Source: Anoplolepis gracilipes
Taxonomy: Eukaryota; Arthropoda; Insecta; Hymenoptera; Formicidae
Direction: 5' to 3'
Assembly (NCBI RefSeq): GCF_047496725.1
Contig: NW_027328673.1
Span: 1 to 64,000 of the forward strand
Length of the DNA: 64,000 nt
Positions 46,132-57,319 of this stretch are shown here, piece by piece (position 1 is the stretch's first letter; the number at the start of each line of letters is the position of its first letter). The translations under genes and the position numbers were made by a program. The notes beneath the pieces were generated by a model. That model was given only the letters and a program-made list of their open reading frames with translations, was not told where the DNA came from and searched no databases.

Positions 46132-47041
46132 ATATTATGGATAGAGACAGAGAGAGAGAGAAAGAGAGAAATTCCACAAACATAAAAAAGAATATATTTT
46201 TTTATCCAAATAACCTTTTATTTTGTAATATATTATTTTTTTAATATTTATTTTTTTAATATTTATCTTTTTATATATTTTATTTATTCTTACATACGTT
46301 ATATGTTACATATTTTATTCATTTTATTTAAAAAAACAAAAAATAAAGCAATAAACAAGTGTCAAAAATTGCTCCTTCTCAAGAAATCTCGACTTATTTT
46401 TTATATTGCCACAATCCTAAACAAGAATAAAAAGAAGGAAAAACATGCATTGGCCTCTTGTACAATATATCACGATGTTTTACATTTGATTTTAATCTCT
46501 TGGCTGTATACGTTACTGATATCGATGTCTCTTTAGCTGATCGTAATGCTTCCGATATGTTTTTAAACTCAGCAATTGTTAATTTATTTAAATGTACAGA
46601 AGCAACATCTAGAATAAAAATACTTATTTTAAATAAATACTTTATTTAGTTATAAATTTATTATAAAGATTTATATAAAATATATCTTAAAATATAAAAA
46701 TTTTCGAAGTACGTTCTTTTATGTGGAGTATCTCGAAATTCAACGACAATATATAGGTTTGTAATATAAAAATTCTCTTTGAAAAATTAAGTAAAAGTAT
46801 ATATTTATGGTTTTTTGTTCCAAGAAATAATTTCTAAAATATAAGGATTTAATTGTGACAAGGATTTAAAATTAATTATAGACTCATTACATTTGTGTGA
46901 ATGAATTGAATATGCTATAACAATATTATAGTGCAATTCAGAAACAAAAAGACCGCCAGATTATAGCAATTGACCATGAAAACTCTCTTTAAGTTTTTAT
47001 GTCTAAATAATTATTATTTATAAGATAAAAAATTCTAAATA
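46132..47041. other. AT-rich stretch, no gene supported
   Basis: A short GA run, then AT-rich DNA. Frames at 46303-46649 contain no recognised motif. Confidence 0.4.
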
Positions 47042-48335
47042 GTGTTACGTCCTGTAGACTTCACGATTCTTTCTTTTCGAAAAGAATGCATAAACATTTA
47101 GAAACAGTAATTCTGAGAACGCTCTACGGCGAAATATCAAACCGTGAGAACTGTCACCTTAGTCACACTCCACGAATCTTACGTTACGTGGACAATAAAA
47201 TTCTAACAAATCTCTGAAAGGCGAGACCCACTCTAAATAAGATAACTAAAAAAATCTTATAAACTGAATCGAGCATAAACACCAGAACGGCTCTCTAACT
47301 CTAAAAGAATTTTAAATAAAACAGAATCACCGTAACTCGAAGCAGATAATTAGAGCTGCAACCGTAGAATTGAAACGGCGATGAAAAACTTAAGAAACAT
47401 TTAATAAGAAAGCTCGCCTGACGGACCATCTAAAGTGACAGCTGTTTATAATAAATTTCTAAATAGCGATAAGGTACTCTGTACAGTACTGTTACGCTCC
47501 ACATTTTTTCCTCCTACGAAAACGAAGCAATAATCGTCCGATCAGTCATAAAAAAGAAGGGTCGCGTAATAAAAGGGACCGTTATTAAACACGATGCCGG
47601 AAAGGATCGATAGCGAGATTCTTTAAATAAATAAACAACAAACACAACTGCATAATTTCAAGAACAATAAACAAATGAAAAACCTCCAAATCTCCCAAGA
47701 GACTGTACAGAGCTCACCAATCAGCGACAATCAAAATTAAGGAGAAGAAGAACCTCACCAAACGACAACTTTTTACACGTCGAAATCTCAAGAGTACTTC
47801 CGCCCAAAAATGTTAACACGCCCTCAAAATTCAATATAAAAAGGGAATACTCGCGCACTAACGGACATAACATTTTTTCCGATCCATTCAGTATTACACA
47901 TACTCGATTCCATCTTCAGTATTTCGGCATCCACATTCATTCTTTTTCACCAGTTAATTCAGCACCGTTAAGTCTCGCTCAATTGTACTTTGATTCATTT
48001 CGGTCGTTCGTTGATTCTAACAATTAACTTCGCATATCAAGAGTTCTGCATAAAACCTAAATAATTCGAGTCAGTGCGAAACGTCGACCACCCGCCGAAC
48101 AAAGTACGGGAGCCGCAGCCGAACCACGACTAAATCAGCTGCCTAACCACGACTAAATCCGCCTAAATAGTAAGTCTATTCGAAATCGCGTCGTAACACT
48201 TATCACACTTTTCGCAAATTTTTATTATTTTCTAATAAACTATTGTAACAAATACCAACTAGAATAAAATCTTTAAAATCGCACTCGTTCCTCTTCTTTT
48301 CTGGTTGATGACCTCCGTACTTATGTAACACCCGC
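47042..48335 (+). mobile_element. Possible solo LTR or LTR-like region
   Basis: Begins TGTTACGTCCTGTAGACTTC and has a candidate end TTATGTAACA near 48333 (an earlier end, GTCGTAACA, is at about 48198). Contains a TATA box (TATAAAAA, 47835-47842) followed by TTCAGTATTACACA-type start-site sequence and AATAAA at 48263. TG...CA termini with a TATA box and a polyadenylation signal fit an LTR, but no target duplication or second copy was found, so this is tentative. Confidence 0.35.
47835..47842 (+). promoter_or_regulatory. TATA box of the LTR-like region
   Basis: TATAAAAA followed by GGGAATACTCGCGCACTA; the only strong core-promoter-like block in this stretch. Function unproven. Confidence 0.35.
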
Positions 48336-48949
48336 GATCCAAACACACACACACACATACTCATACACAAATAAATCTAAGGCCGATACTAAAATTATAA
48401 AATAATAAGATCTTATGTATAGCGTTAATTGAATAAATGTAAACCAAAATAATTAAATGATAGATAAATTTATTTAACTCCCTCAATCATCTCCGCATAA
48501 GATCACACTTGGTCCCGTCCCGTGTAAAAGAGATTCGATTCTCTTACCAAAAAGGGACCACCGAGAGAGCGTTCGCATAAACAGAGTAATAACGACACCC
48601 ATCGTTTACCTGCTTTGCTAACCTTCAGTTCGCTCGACCGAGTCATTCGTCGATAAGACTTTTGACATCGGAACAGTTCCTGTTACGCCCTTCCTCTGAC
48701 CTATCCTTTCCACGGGCCTGGACGTAACAATAGTATATATTCAAAATCTTTGTCTGATGTAATCTTATTATTCTTGAGTATTGAGAGATTTTATAAAATA
48801 TTAAACATATAAGAAATAAAAACAAAATAATAAAAAATAAAAATATTAAAAAGACATAAGACAATTTTTATTTACTTATTTAAATATAAAACAAGTGTAA
48901 AACATAATTACAATAAATTTTATATTATTTTAAAAATATATTTCTTATT
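48336..48949. other. Unassigned; CA repeat and GC-richer patch
   Basis: ACCCGCGATCCAAACACACA resembles the inverse of 18.06-18.11 kb. 48490-48735 is less AT-rich, ending GGCCTGGACGTAACAATAG, and may belong to the LTR-like unit. No gene recognised. Confidence 0.35.
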
Positions 48950-49014
48950 GACATACCATATAAAGCATATCCATTATTCGCATATCTAATAAGTTTTCTT
49001 TTGTAGAACGGTTA

Positions 49015-50567
49015 TTATTATCTTTGCCTGTCCATGTGAATGATAAGGCTACATTTGTAGTAAAAATCTCTTTAAAAATCAAATATATGATTTCCTTTAC
49101 ATTTCATCCTTCAATAGATACAAGATATTCCACCTATTATAGAAAGCATGCATATTAACATAATGAAATATTAATTCATTAAAAAAATAAGATAAAAAAT
49201 TATTACCATTTCAGTATATTTTGTGTCATTTGATTGATTGAACTCTAATGCTGTTTCAACCATTTGAAACGGGATTATTTTTGGTTTCACAGGTTTTTTA
49301 TTTATTCTTTGATACAAGCATTGATCATTTGTCATCCTGTAGAAATGAAAAAAATTTTCTTCAAAAAAACTTTACTTTAAAAAAAACAGATAAGCCATTT
49401 TTAAAACTGTAAAAAATTGTTTAATTACCTAAATTCTGTCATTATGTTTCTCATACATTCTGTTACTTGTATTTTAATGGCATTTATAATGTTAATATCA
49501 GTATTTTGTTGCAGAGTATTTTGGCATGTTACGGTAGAATTAAGATGCCTATGATTAGAAGTGATTATATCATCATTAGGTTGTCTATTGTAAGTGACAT
49601 CATTACGAGTTCTAGTAAAGTCAATGATGAACTCTGGGATTTATTTGATGTTGAAGATGAATAAGATTGAGATGAAGGCACATAAGAACGAGAAGAAGTT
49701 ACTGATGATGAAGATGATCTGATTGTATCTTCAAAATGTGTCATGTTGTGATCGTGTAACTTTCTATTGAGGTAATATAATTGCATTAACCAAATTATTT
49801 AAAGTTAATGATGAAATATTAGATGCCCATGATTCTGACCAATATTCGTCTGTAATCGCCCTAGTCGCATTTTGACGAGGTATTTCTACATTTTCAGGCA
49901 TATGACATTCTGTATTATTATTTATTATATCATAATTTTTATTATGTATTCCAGAATCAATAGTTAATGGTGGAAATAAACTCCAATATTCAGATGCTTG
50001 AACATGTAAACATGATGGATGTTCAATTGAACATGAAGATTGACATATCGCATAAAATAAAGATTTAGATTCAACAGGTGATAATATTGGCGTTGGTGTT
50101 GATGATAAAACTGTTGATAAAGCTTATAATTGATGATAAAGTTGATGCAGATACATTATTAGATGGTTCATTTGTTGATGCTAAATCTGTTGACGGTTTA
50201 TTTGCCGATAAATTTTTTGACGAGTTATTTGTTGATGATATCAAAGTTTTGGGTAATTCTATATGTGAATCTATCAATTAAGTTGATTTAACAGTTGACG
50301 GCAATGTTTGTGCAAAACAATTTTTGGTTGTACTGTTTTTTGTTTTCCTTTCAATATTTCCTTCATCAATCTCATATAAATTATTTCAAATATTATTAAT
50401 CTTATCAGTAACAGAAACCTTTCGCTTTTTTTGTATTGTTTAGTTGAATTCTCTTCACTGTCAGAAGATTCAGTTGTTTTGTAACGTAAAGGTTTTCTTA
50501 TATTTTCTCTTCCTAGTCTTTTTTTATTCATGTTAAAGTATATCTGCAAAATTATATAAGATTTCAT
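49015..50567 (-). pseudogene. Accessory gene remnant of the tnp2-like element (DUF4806-like pattern)
   Basis: On the - strand a frame starts MNKKRLGRENIRKPLRYKTT (about 50530), followed by Ser/Asn-rich frames (50071-50277, 49565-49786). Then comes TECMRNIMTEF with a donor-like AG|GTAATTA (about 49430), QCLYQRINKKPVKPKIIPFQ (about 49300) and finally TNVALSFTWTGKDNNNRST (about 49050). The last block resembles the FSWxG region of insect DUF4806 proteins, which often occur next to tnp2-like transposases. The pieces look like exons of one gene, but several breaks make an intact product unlikely. Family naming is tentative. Confidence 0.4.
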
Positions 50568-50778
50568 TGTTACATGAACTTTAACAAAAATATGTTAAAT
50601 ATGTGTAAAATAAAACCATAAATATATTTAATAAGTTAGAGAAAAGATAATGTTAATAAAAGAAATATATAGACTTTGATATCAATAATAAATTAATTTT
50701 TACTTTTTATTTATTAAAGTGGTGAAAAAATTTGTCGTATTTTTCAAATTAAGTTGAAAATAAAATTAAGTAGATAAA

Positions 50779-51680
50779 GACCCGTATTCTGAGCGTACAT
50801 TTAGTGGCACATTTATAGATCACTTTTAGAGGCGCTGATAAATGTTCTGGTAATACGACTAAAATCTATCATATTCTCACCGCACATTTATAGTGCCTTT
50901 AGCTTAGAGGTACATTTTGACTATCATGTCATACATCATGCGAATTGCTCATTTATGGCGGCACTGTGATTGGTCGTCGCGTGGTCAATTACGCGCCATA
51001 AGATAAATTTACAACTTCATTATAAATTTCAAAAGCATCTATTCTATTTCGAAACACTCGCGACTCACGTTCACGTACTGCATTTATTTACCGAACTTCA
51101 ATCGCATGAATTAATATTTTCCAAAATACATCCATGATTATGTACTTTCGTACTTTTGTATATATTTTTGTATTTATTTTGTACTTTTGTATGTACTTTT
51201 CTAGTTTAGTACTATTGTATTAACTTTTCGCAATTTATATACTTCGCTTTACACACTGATGCACTGTTAAGATAAAGAAAATTTTTAAAGTCCAAATATC
51301 CTAATTATTGTTGTGTAAAATCTCTATTAATTGTAAGAAACTCGATATATATCCATTTTATTAACAAAATCAATCATATAACATTAATAAAATCAATTAA
51401 ACTTGTCAATCGTACCGTAACTGTTACGTACAGAGCGCTTTTATCTTGCTAAAATGTACCTCCGACCACATTTAGAGGCGCATTTATCGATATGGCATAA
51501 ATGTGCTATAAATGTGGCTCACAATAGGATTTTCACCATAAAGTGCGCTTTTAGGCTAAACATGGCGGTCCTCTAAATGCGCTGTTAAATATGTGCTTAG
51601 AATACCGCCACATTTAGCGCGTCATCTAAAGCACATTTAGAGGCACATTTAGCGATAAATATAAGTTCAGAATACGGGCC
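50779..51680. mobile_element. 0.9-kb MITE with CCCGTATTCTGA ends and subterminal ACATTTA repeats
   Basis: Left end GACCCGTATTCTGAGCGTAC, right end inverse (TTCAGAATACGGGCC), with AAA on both sides as a possible 3-bp target duplication. The outer 150-250 bp at each end are full of short motifs such as CACATTTAGAGGCACATTTA and TAAATGTGC in both orientations. No coding sequence. Confidence 0.75.
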
Positions 51681-52020
51681 AAAGTGTTTTACAAAGAAAT
51701 TATTAATTAGAAATGTTTTGTAAAGAAACTGATATACATATGTATTCTAGAAATATTTTTCCAGAAATCATATTATGTTTATTAGTCTATTCAATGAGAA
51801 ACTATTGAAATATTTTAATAGAAAAGCGACAAATCTTTTGCATCGTACTAATATCAGTTGTTTTTTGTGTTTCTTTAAAACAATTTGTAATTATATGATT
51901 AAGTAAAAAATAAAAATCATCTAAAAATAACATGTAACAACTATTTAAATGATAAAATTAATTGTTGTATACGTAAAAACATAACAAATATATATAAGCA
52001 TGTTAACAATTAAGGAAATA
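51681..52020. other. AT-rich stretch, no gene seen
   Basis: No shared repeat or coding content recognised. Confidence 0.45.
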
Positions 52021-52225
52021 TACAAGGTGTCACTTAATTGGCGCCCACTATTTACATATATAGCGATATTCCTCGTGGAAACCTGAGTCGAAAAGTCCGG
52101 AACCATTTTTTGTATAATGCATAATAAAGTAGTAATTATTGAGTAATGTTAATCCAATCAGCGTGGACCTTTAGCTGGACGTGAGCGACACTGCCAGATG
52201 CGCGGCTCACTGACATACGTATATA
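52021..52225 (+). mobile_element. Half copy of a CAGGGTGTCC-type element
   Basis: ACAAGGTGTCACTTAATTGG, then a block ending GAGTCGAAAAGTCCGGAACC and a GC-richer region with GATGCGCGGCTCACTGAC, follow the layout of the left arm at 3731-4000. No matching right arm was found before 53 kb. Confidence 0.5.
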
Positions 52226-52944
52226 AAATGTTTCATAATAAATGGTATAGTTGAATATATATACATTATGCATATTAAATGTGTTATTTTATTTACAATA
52301 TGATCTGTAAATGTACCATATAATAAATCTTCATTGACAAATATATTAATTAAAAAAAAAATAAAATTCTAAAGATGTATGAAATACGCATATATACAAA
52401 AAAAAATATCTTTTCAAGTCACAATTGAAAATAGCACAAAAATATTAAACACTCAGAAAATTTATTAAAAAGCTACTATATATTTATAAGTGTCCGTGCC
52501 TTCATTATTACTATTAAAACTTTCATCGGTTTCAAAAAATGGCATTCTATAACATTTTGTTACAACATTTGTAAAACCAATAATGTCATTACCAAGTAAT
52601 TCCGAACATATAAAAAATCTTATTTTATCAGATAAAATACCAACATCATACAAATGTAGGGGCCGAAGGCCCCCCATCCCACCCTGTTTGTGGGTGTGTG
52701 TGTATGTTATGAAAATATTCCCTGGCCCATATTTATATTATTCCATGCAAAGTTTAAAGTACACGTTACTTTTTTTTTTTATTTTTTTTAGGAGTGTACC
52801 TTCTACAAGATATATCAAGGTCGTCATTGGCGAGGTATCCTTTAAAGTAATTTTTTTTTACATGTATGTATCACTCCGCTCACGCGATTGATTTAATACA
52901 CCTAAATAATAAAACCCGCTTTATTAAATATATATGAGGTGAGG
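52226..52944. other. AT-rich stretch with GGCCGAAGGCC repeat
   Basis: 52655-52715 has GGGGCCGAAGGCCCCCCATC and GTGTGTGTGTATGTTAT, resembling the 18.0- and 26.1-kb repeats. Short frames here have no recognised domain. Confidence 0.45.
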
Positions 52945-53085
52945 GAATTATGTCCTATTTATGAAACTTGTTTGGTAATAAGTTTTTGAGAAACAACGAA
53001 TGACGGCTAAAACCTTTTAAACATTACTCAGGACAGTGATCTTGACAACATATGTCAAGGTCAAGGTCATTGAAGCGGTTTCCCC
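52945..53085 (+). repeat. Dispersed TCAAGGTCA module, copy 6
   Basis: ATTATGTCCTATTTATGAAA, AACAACGAATGACGGCTAAA, then CTTGACAACATATGTCAAGG TCAAGGTCATTGAAG. Two overlapping TCAAGGTCA sites at 53055-53063 and 53061-53069. Confidence 0.8.
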
Positions 53086-53933
53086 TATAGTAAATAATTA
53101 CCCAAATGTTTAACATATTTAAATTTTTTTACAATAAAATAATATTGTTTATCTGTTACAAGAATGTTTTGAATCAAACAAATTGATGAACATTTCAGAA
53201 GACAACAGTTATTATTAAGACGAAGACTAAAAATCATGTTATTGTATTCTAATTTTTTATATTGCTTACAATAAAGGCATATTAGATTTTAAATTAACTC
53301 TCTTGCGGCTCTATTTAATGACAGAAATCATATCAAAATGGTTAAATTTTTCTTGCGAAGAAAAATATTTACTTTCAGGTTATATAATAGGTTTTGATGG
53401 TGCTAATTTCAAATTTGTGATCAAAATTACAAAAATTCAAAATGGCGGATTTAAAAGTAATAAATCTTAAAATACGTGTCTATTTGCGTGAAACTCAGTT
53501 TCTGTAGGTTTCTATAAATTTTTGAGAATGTTTTGATAGAAATATGTTTTTACTATAAACTATAATAATTATAATTTATTTTAATTTGTAATTACTTGTT
53601 AAATTATTTTATTTATCGCTACGCCATTTTGAATTTTGCAGCAACAAATTTTGCCACAAATTTAAAATTAGATGCTCAAAAACTTCCAAAATATCATTCT
53701 TAGTTAATATATGTAACTAATAACTGCTTTTTTACATTTTTTGTACCTTTCAAAAATTCATATTTTTTCACAATTTTTAGATGAGCACAACTTTGCAAAT
53801 AGTAATTACCATTAGTATAACTAATTACTGAAAAGTACAATTCTTTAGCTTTAATTTTCACCTTGGTTCATGTTCCTACGATATCTGGTTCTTAAGTTAT
53901 GAAAGAAAATGTTACTCCCAATCTAACTCGAAG
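53086..53933. other. Repeat-like AT-rich stretch
   Basis: Contains TTCAAAATGGCGGATTTAAA (about 53437) and CGCCATTTTGAATTTTGC (about 53623), a motif also seen inverted near 45260 (CCGCCATTTTGAATTTC). Probably another dispersed repeat; no gene. Confidence 0.45.
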
Positions 53934-55480
53934 TTAACCGTTTGGCACAGTCCGCTTACCCCGAGTCAGACTCGGGTTAAATCGCACGTCCGTTAATGGA
54001 CCAGATTCATGTAATTGTGATGCTCGAATATGATTATTCATTGTTAATTTTTCATAGTATATTGGTTGTCCATGATATTCGCTCATTCTTCGAATAAACT
54101 GCTGCAAAGGAAGATGTGGCTTTCTGATATATTTTCTAATAAATGGAATTTTATTCTTAAATGGAAATGTAAGAATGGTGTCTAAAAGTTCGAATCTTTT
54201 GACGTCTTCTGTTAAATGTAATAAATCATGAATGTTGTAGGATATGAAATCTTGGCCATAAATAGTCTCAGATAGTGTAACAAATTTTTTTAATGCAATT
54301 TCTGAGAAATGCAATAATTTTTGCAAATATGTTGGAGATATTAATATACGTATTGATGCATGAAGCAATAAAAAATACAAATAAACATCTTCCTGCAATA
54401 TTCCACTCAATACCATAAGACTTGTATATAGTAAGACTTGTCGAAATTCTGTGGCCTTATACTCTCTCCAATCTCTCAAAGATCTTGGTAGTCGAAAAAA
54501 TTCTACCGGGAAATATTTCCGTATATTTTCTAATCTCGAAAATATCAAGTTAATTTGTTCAGCAGATAATTTAACTGTTTTTGAAAAATTTCCAATTATC
54601 CATGCCTTGCAAAATCTTTTTACTACGCCTAGGCAAACCAAATGCATGTAATCAAATGGTACTTGAGATACTGTATTTAGTGGAATTTGTAACAGAGGAC
54701 TAGGTGTCTCATTATTATGATGATTATATATCCATTGTGCGTATTCATTATCTACACGAGGCTCGTGAGTTGTACCAAGGAAAGACATTGATCTATTTAT
54801 ATAAAGACCTAAAACTTTACATTTAGGACAAGGATATGTGGCATTGTGAGATTTATGTTTTAAAATAAATACTCTAGCAGGAGCATCGGCTATAAAACTC
54901 CTATAAGCAATAGCTACTACTTTAGTTTTGTAAACAATACCTTACGCATCTGAAATTTTTTTTACTTCTTCAATAAAATATTAGAAAAATAAATTTGAAT
55001 TCTTAGGTTTTTTATAACCTTATATATTCTAATGATTCCAGGACTATTATCAGTTATATTATTAATTCGGAATTGAATAGGCCAAATTTGAATTTTTCCA
55101 TTACAATGTAATTGTGCTCCATCAGTACTAATATCTATTTCCAAAAAGAATGGAAGTGTATGAGACTGAATGTTAGATAACTTTGCAATAATACTTCGAA
55201 GTCAATGTGAAGATATTCTCCATCCTCAAGTTTTACAATTTTTCCAGTATTAGAATGGGTTTTTAAAATAGTGCATACATGCTTAGGTAAATATGAAAAA
55301 CAAGAATGTGAAGCTAATACTTTCAATATAGCATTTTCTTGAACATGAGTTAAATTATTTTCTACAAAACAAGAAGCTAATTGTTCTTGAAATTTGTCAA
55401 TTGATTCAATACAATCATTATCAGAATAATCATATTCGTCATCATCATTAATATAATTATGATTAACCTATGCATTGTCA
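53934..55480 (-). pseudogene. tnp2-like (EnSpm/CACTA-type) transposase, copy 2
   Basis: Better preserved than copy 1. From about 55480 leftward: an acidic leader, LASHSCFSYLPKHVCTILKT with GKIVKLEDGEYLHIDFE, then IDISTDGAQLHCNGKIQIWP and NNITDNSPGII (shifted frame). Next comes a frame open for about 335 codons to 53934 with APARVFILKHKS, YPCPKCKVLGLYI (CxxC), VPFDYMHLVCLGVVKRF and KATEFRQVLLYTSLMVLSG, FISYNIHDLLHLTEDVKRF and LPLQQFIRRMSEYHG. At least one frameshift near 55000 and a stop near 54943 interrupt it, and the family's C-terminal part is missing after HESGPLTDVRFNPS. Likely once mobilised the accessory gene at 49-50.6 kb with it. Confidence 0.7.
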
Positions 55481-55984
55481 ATTAATTCTATATTTTCATT
55501 TTCAGAATAATCACAATCTTTCAACATAATCATAATTATTCCATACATCTTTAGAATCTATTCTACAAAATTTGTTTATTTCATCATTTTGAAATAATTG
55601 ATTATTTGAGGAATTTACACCTAACCTAACCTAACCTCTATTATATGTTTTTCCATGTATTGTTTTTATATTATTGTGGTCATTGACCTTAATTATCGTT
55701 TTTATTCGCTGTTGTTGACGAATAGAAAGACAATAAATTGGCTTTTGACATGGACAGTTATATATCATTTTCTTCGCTGTAAAATAATGTAAGCTGTAAT
55801 TTTAATTTATAAAAATAATAATTTGTGATATTTTTTAAAGCTGACAATTGCAAAGCTTTTTAAAAGGTTATCAAACATATTGCATTGCAGATTATATTTT
55901 ATTTTATATTGTAACATATATTAAATTTTAAAATAAAATATAACTATTTCCAGTGAATATTTTACTATATAAATATTTTACAAT
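55481..55984. other. AT-rich leader region
   Basis: Holds a CTAACCTAACCTAACCT run at 55622 and short acidic frames that may be the decayed N-terminus of the tnp2-like gene. Otherwise nothing. Confidence 0.4.
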
Positions 55985-56360
55985 ATGGGACTTTCGTTTC
56001 CGGTGCGACAGAGTGGGATACGTGGCGTTAAAGAGAGAGTTTGAAGAAAGTAATAGGAGGTGCAAAAAAGGAAGGACAAAGGAGTGAATGAGTATGAGGA
56101 AGGAGGAGAAAGGGCAGAAGAGTGTGAGTGGTAAGGCGAGTGTGAGAGTTAATCAGAGAGAAGAGGATAAAGGGAAAAGCATAGTGCGGGAGAGTTGACA
56201 GTTGGGCAAAGAGTAGGAAATATATAGAAGGTAGACGCAGGATAGTAGAAGGAAAAAAGCGTGTTGCGGTAGAAAGTATAGAGGGCACGGTATAATATGG
56301 AGATATGGAGCTTGGGGGAAAGAAATTAAAGAGTTTGAAAGAAAAACGTGTTACGGAAAT

Positions 56361-57209
56361 ATGGAAGAACTGTTAAAAAGGAAAAGGGAAAATAGGAAAA
56401 GGGAGGGAGACAAAGGAGAAGGTGATATTTTCAATAGATGCAAAAAAACATCGAGATCGCCAGTGAAGGGGAAGGCAGAGAGGGAGGAGGTGGGAGAGGT
56501 TATGAGAAAGTGGAGAGAAAAAATGGAAGAGTTTATGGAGGAAGTAAAAAGCATGAAAAAGTGGAAGGAAAAGCTGAGATTAATAAAGGAGGAAGTAAAA
56601 GAGGGAATAAAGAAACAGGGTAAACTAATGAGGGAGAAAATTGAAGATTTGAGGAGGAAATTTAGGAAAAGAAAAGGTAAATGGAGGGAGGAGAGAGATG
56701 AAATGAAACGGTGTATTAAGGATTTGGAAAGGAAAGTAGAATCCGTGAAAAGGGAAAAAAAGGGAGGGGAGGCGAGTAAGAGGGAAGAAGAAGAGGGAGA
56801 TAAATTGGAGGAGAAATTAAAAGAGTTAAAGAGAAGGATAGAAATGAAAGAGCGGGAAGAGAGAAGTAGGAATGTGATATTGAGAGGAGTAGAAGTAAAA
56901 GAAGAGGAGAGAAGTGAAGCAGTGGAGGGAGTAATGAAGTATATAGAAATGGAAGTGAAGATGATGATGGTGAAGATTAAAAGAATTGGAGGGGAAAAAG
57001 GAAAAATGGGAGAATTGATGGTGGTGAAGTTAGAAAATGAAGAACAAAAAAAGGAAGTTATAATTAAGAGAAGGACTTTGAAGGGAAGAAAAGAAAGAAT
57101 TTTGGAAGACTGGACTTGGAAAGAGAGGAGAATGAGATGGAGATTGGAAGAGATTGCAAGAGAAAAGGAGAGTAAAGGGAAAAGTGTGGATTGGTTATGG
57201 AAAAATTAG
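56361..57209 (+). CDS. Non-LTR ORF1 protein, intact 282-codon frame
   Basis: An uninterrupted frame of 282 codons starting at the first ATG after a roughly 375-bp leader. Residues 1-170 are almost entirely Lys/Glu/Arg, predicted coiled coil or charged helix (MEELLKRKRENRKREGDKGE). Residues about 175-275 contain RSRNVILRGVEVKEEERSE and KIKRIGGEKGKMGELMVVKL, then WTWKERRMRWRLEEIA. This resembles the RRM-like/C-terminal nucleic-acid-binding part of L1-type ORF1 proteins (pattern RxxNVIxRGxxE ... A/KRIG). Expected role is RNA binding in the retrotransposon RNP. The frame may stay open only because of the purine bias (stops need T). No gag zinc knuckles seen. Confidence 0.55.
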   Translation: MEELLKRKRENRKREGDKGEGDIFNRCKKTSRSPVKGKAEREEVGEVMRKWREKMEEFMEEVKSMKKWKEKLRLIKEEVKEGIKKQGKLMREKIEDLRRKFRKRKGKWREERDEMKRCIKDLERKVESVKREKKGGEASKREEEEGDKLEEKLKELKRRIEMKEREERSRNVILRGVEVKEEERSEAVEGVMKYIEMEVKMMMVKIKRIGGEKGKMGELMVVKLENEEQKKEVIIKRRTLKGRKERILEDWTWKERRMRWRLEEIAREKESKGKSVDWLWKN

Positions 57210-57319
57210 GTTGGAAGAAAAGGGATTGGAGGAGAAATGGGAGAGAATGGAGAAAAAGGTAAAGAAGGTGGAAGGGGAGAGGAGAAAAAGGAGAAAGGTA
57301 AAAAATGGGATGGGATGAG

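Noticed and set aside
18000..52715. Helitron ends suggested by GGCCGAAGGCC hairpins (52.66 kb) and similar GC patches
   Set aside because: No CTRR terminus after a hairpin and no TC...A-T target could be shown.
12655..55640. Short TTAGG/CCTAA runs (12655, 18495, 39685, 55622)
   Set aside because: Only two to three units each; not interstitial telomere arrays. Noted only as mild support for an insect origin.
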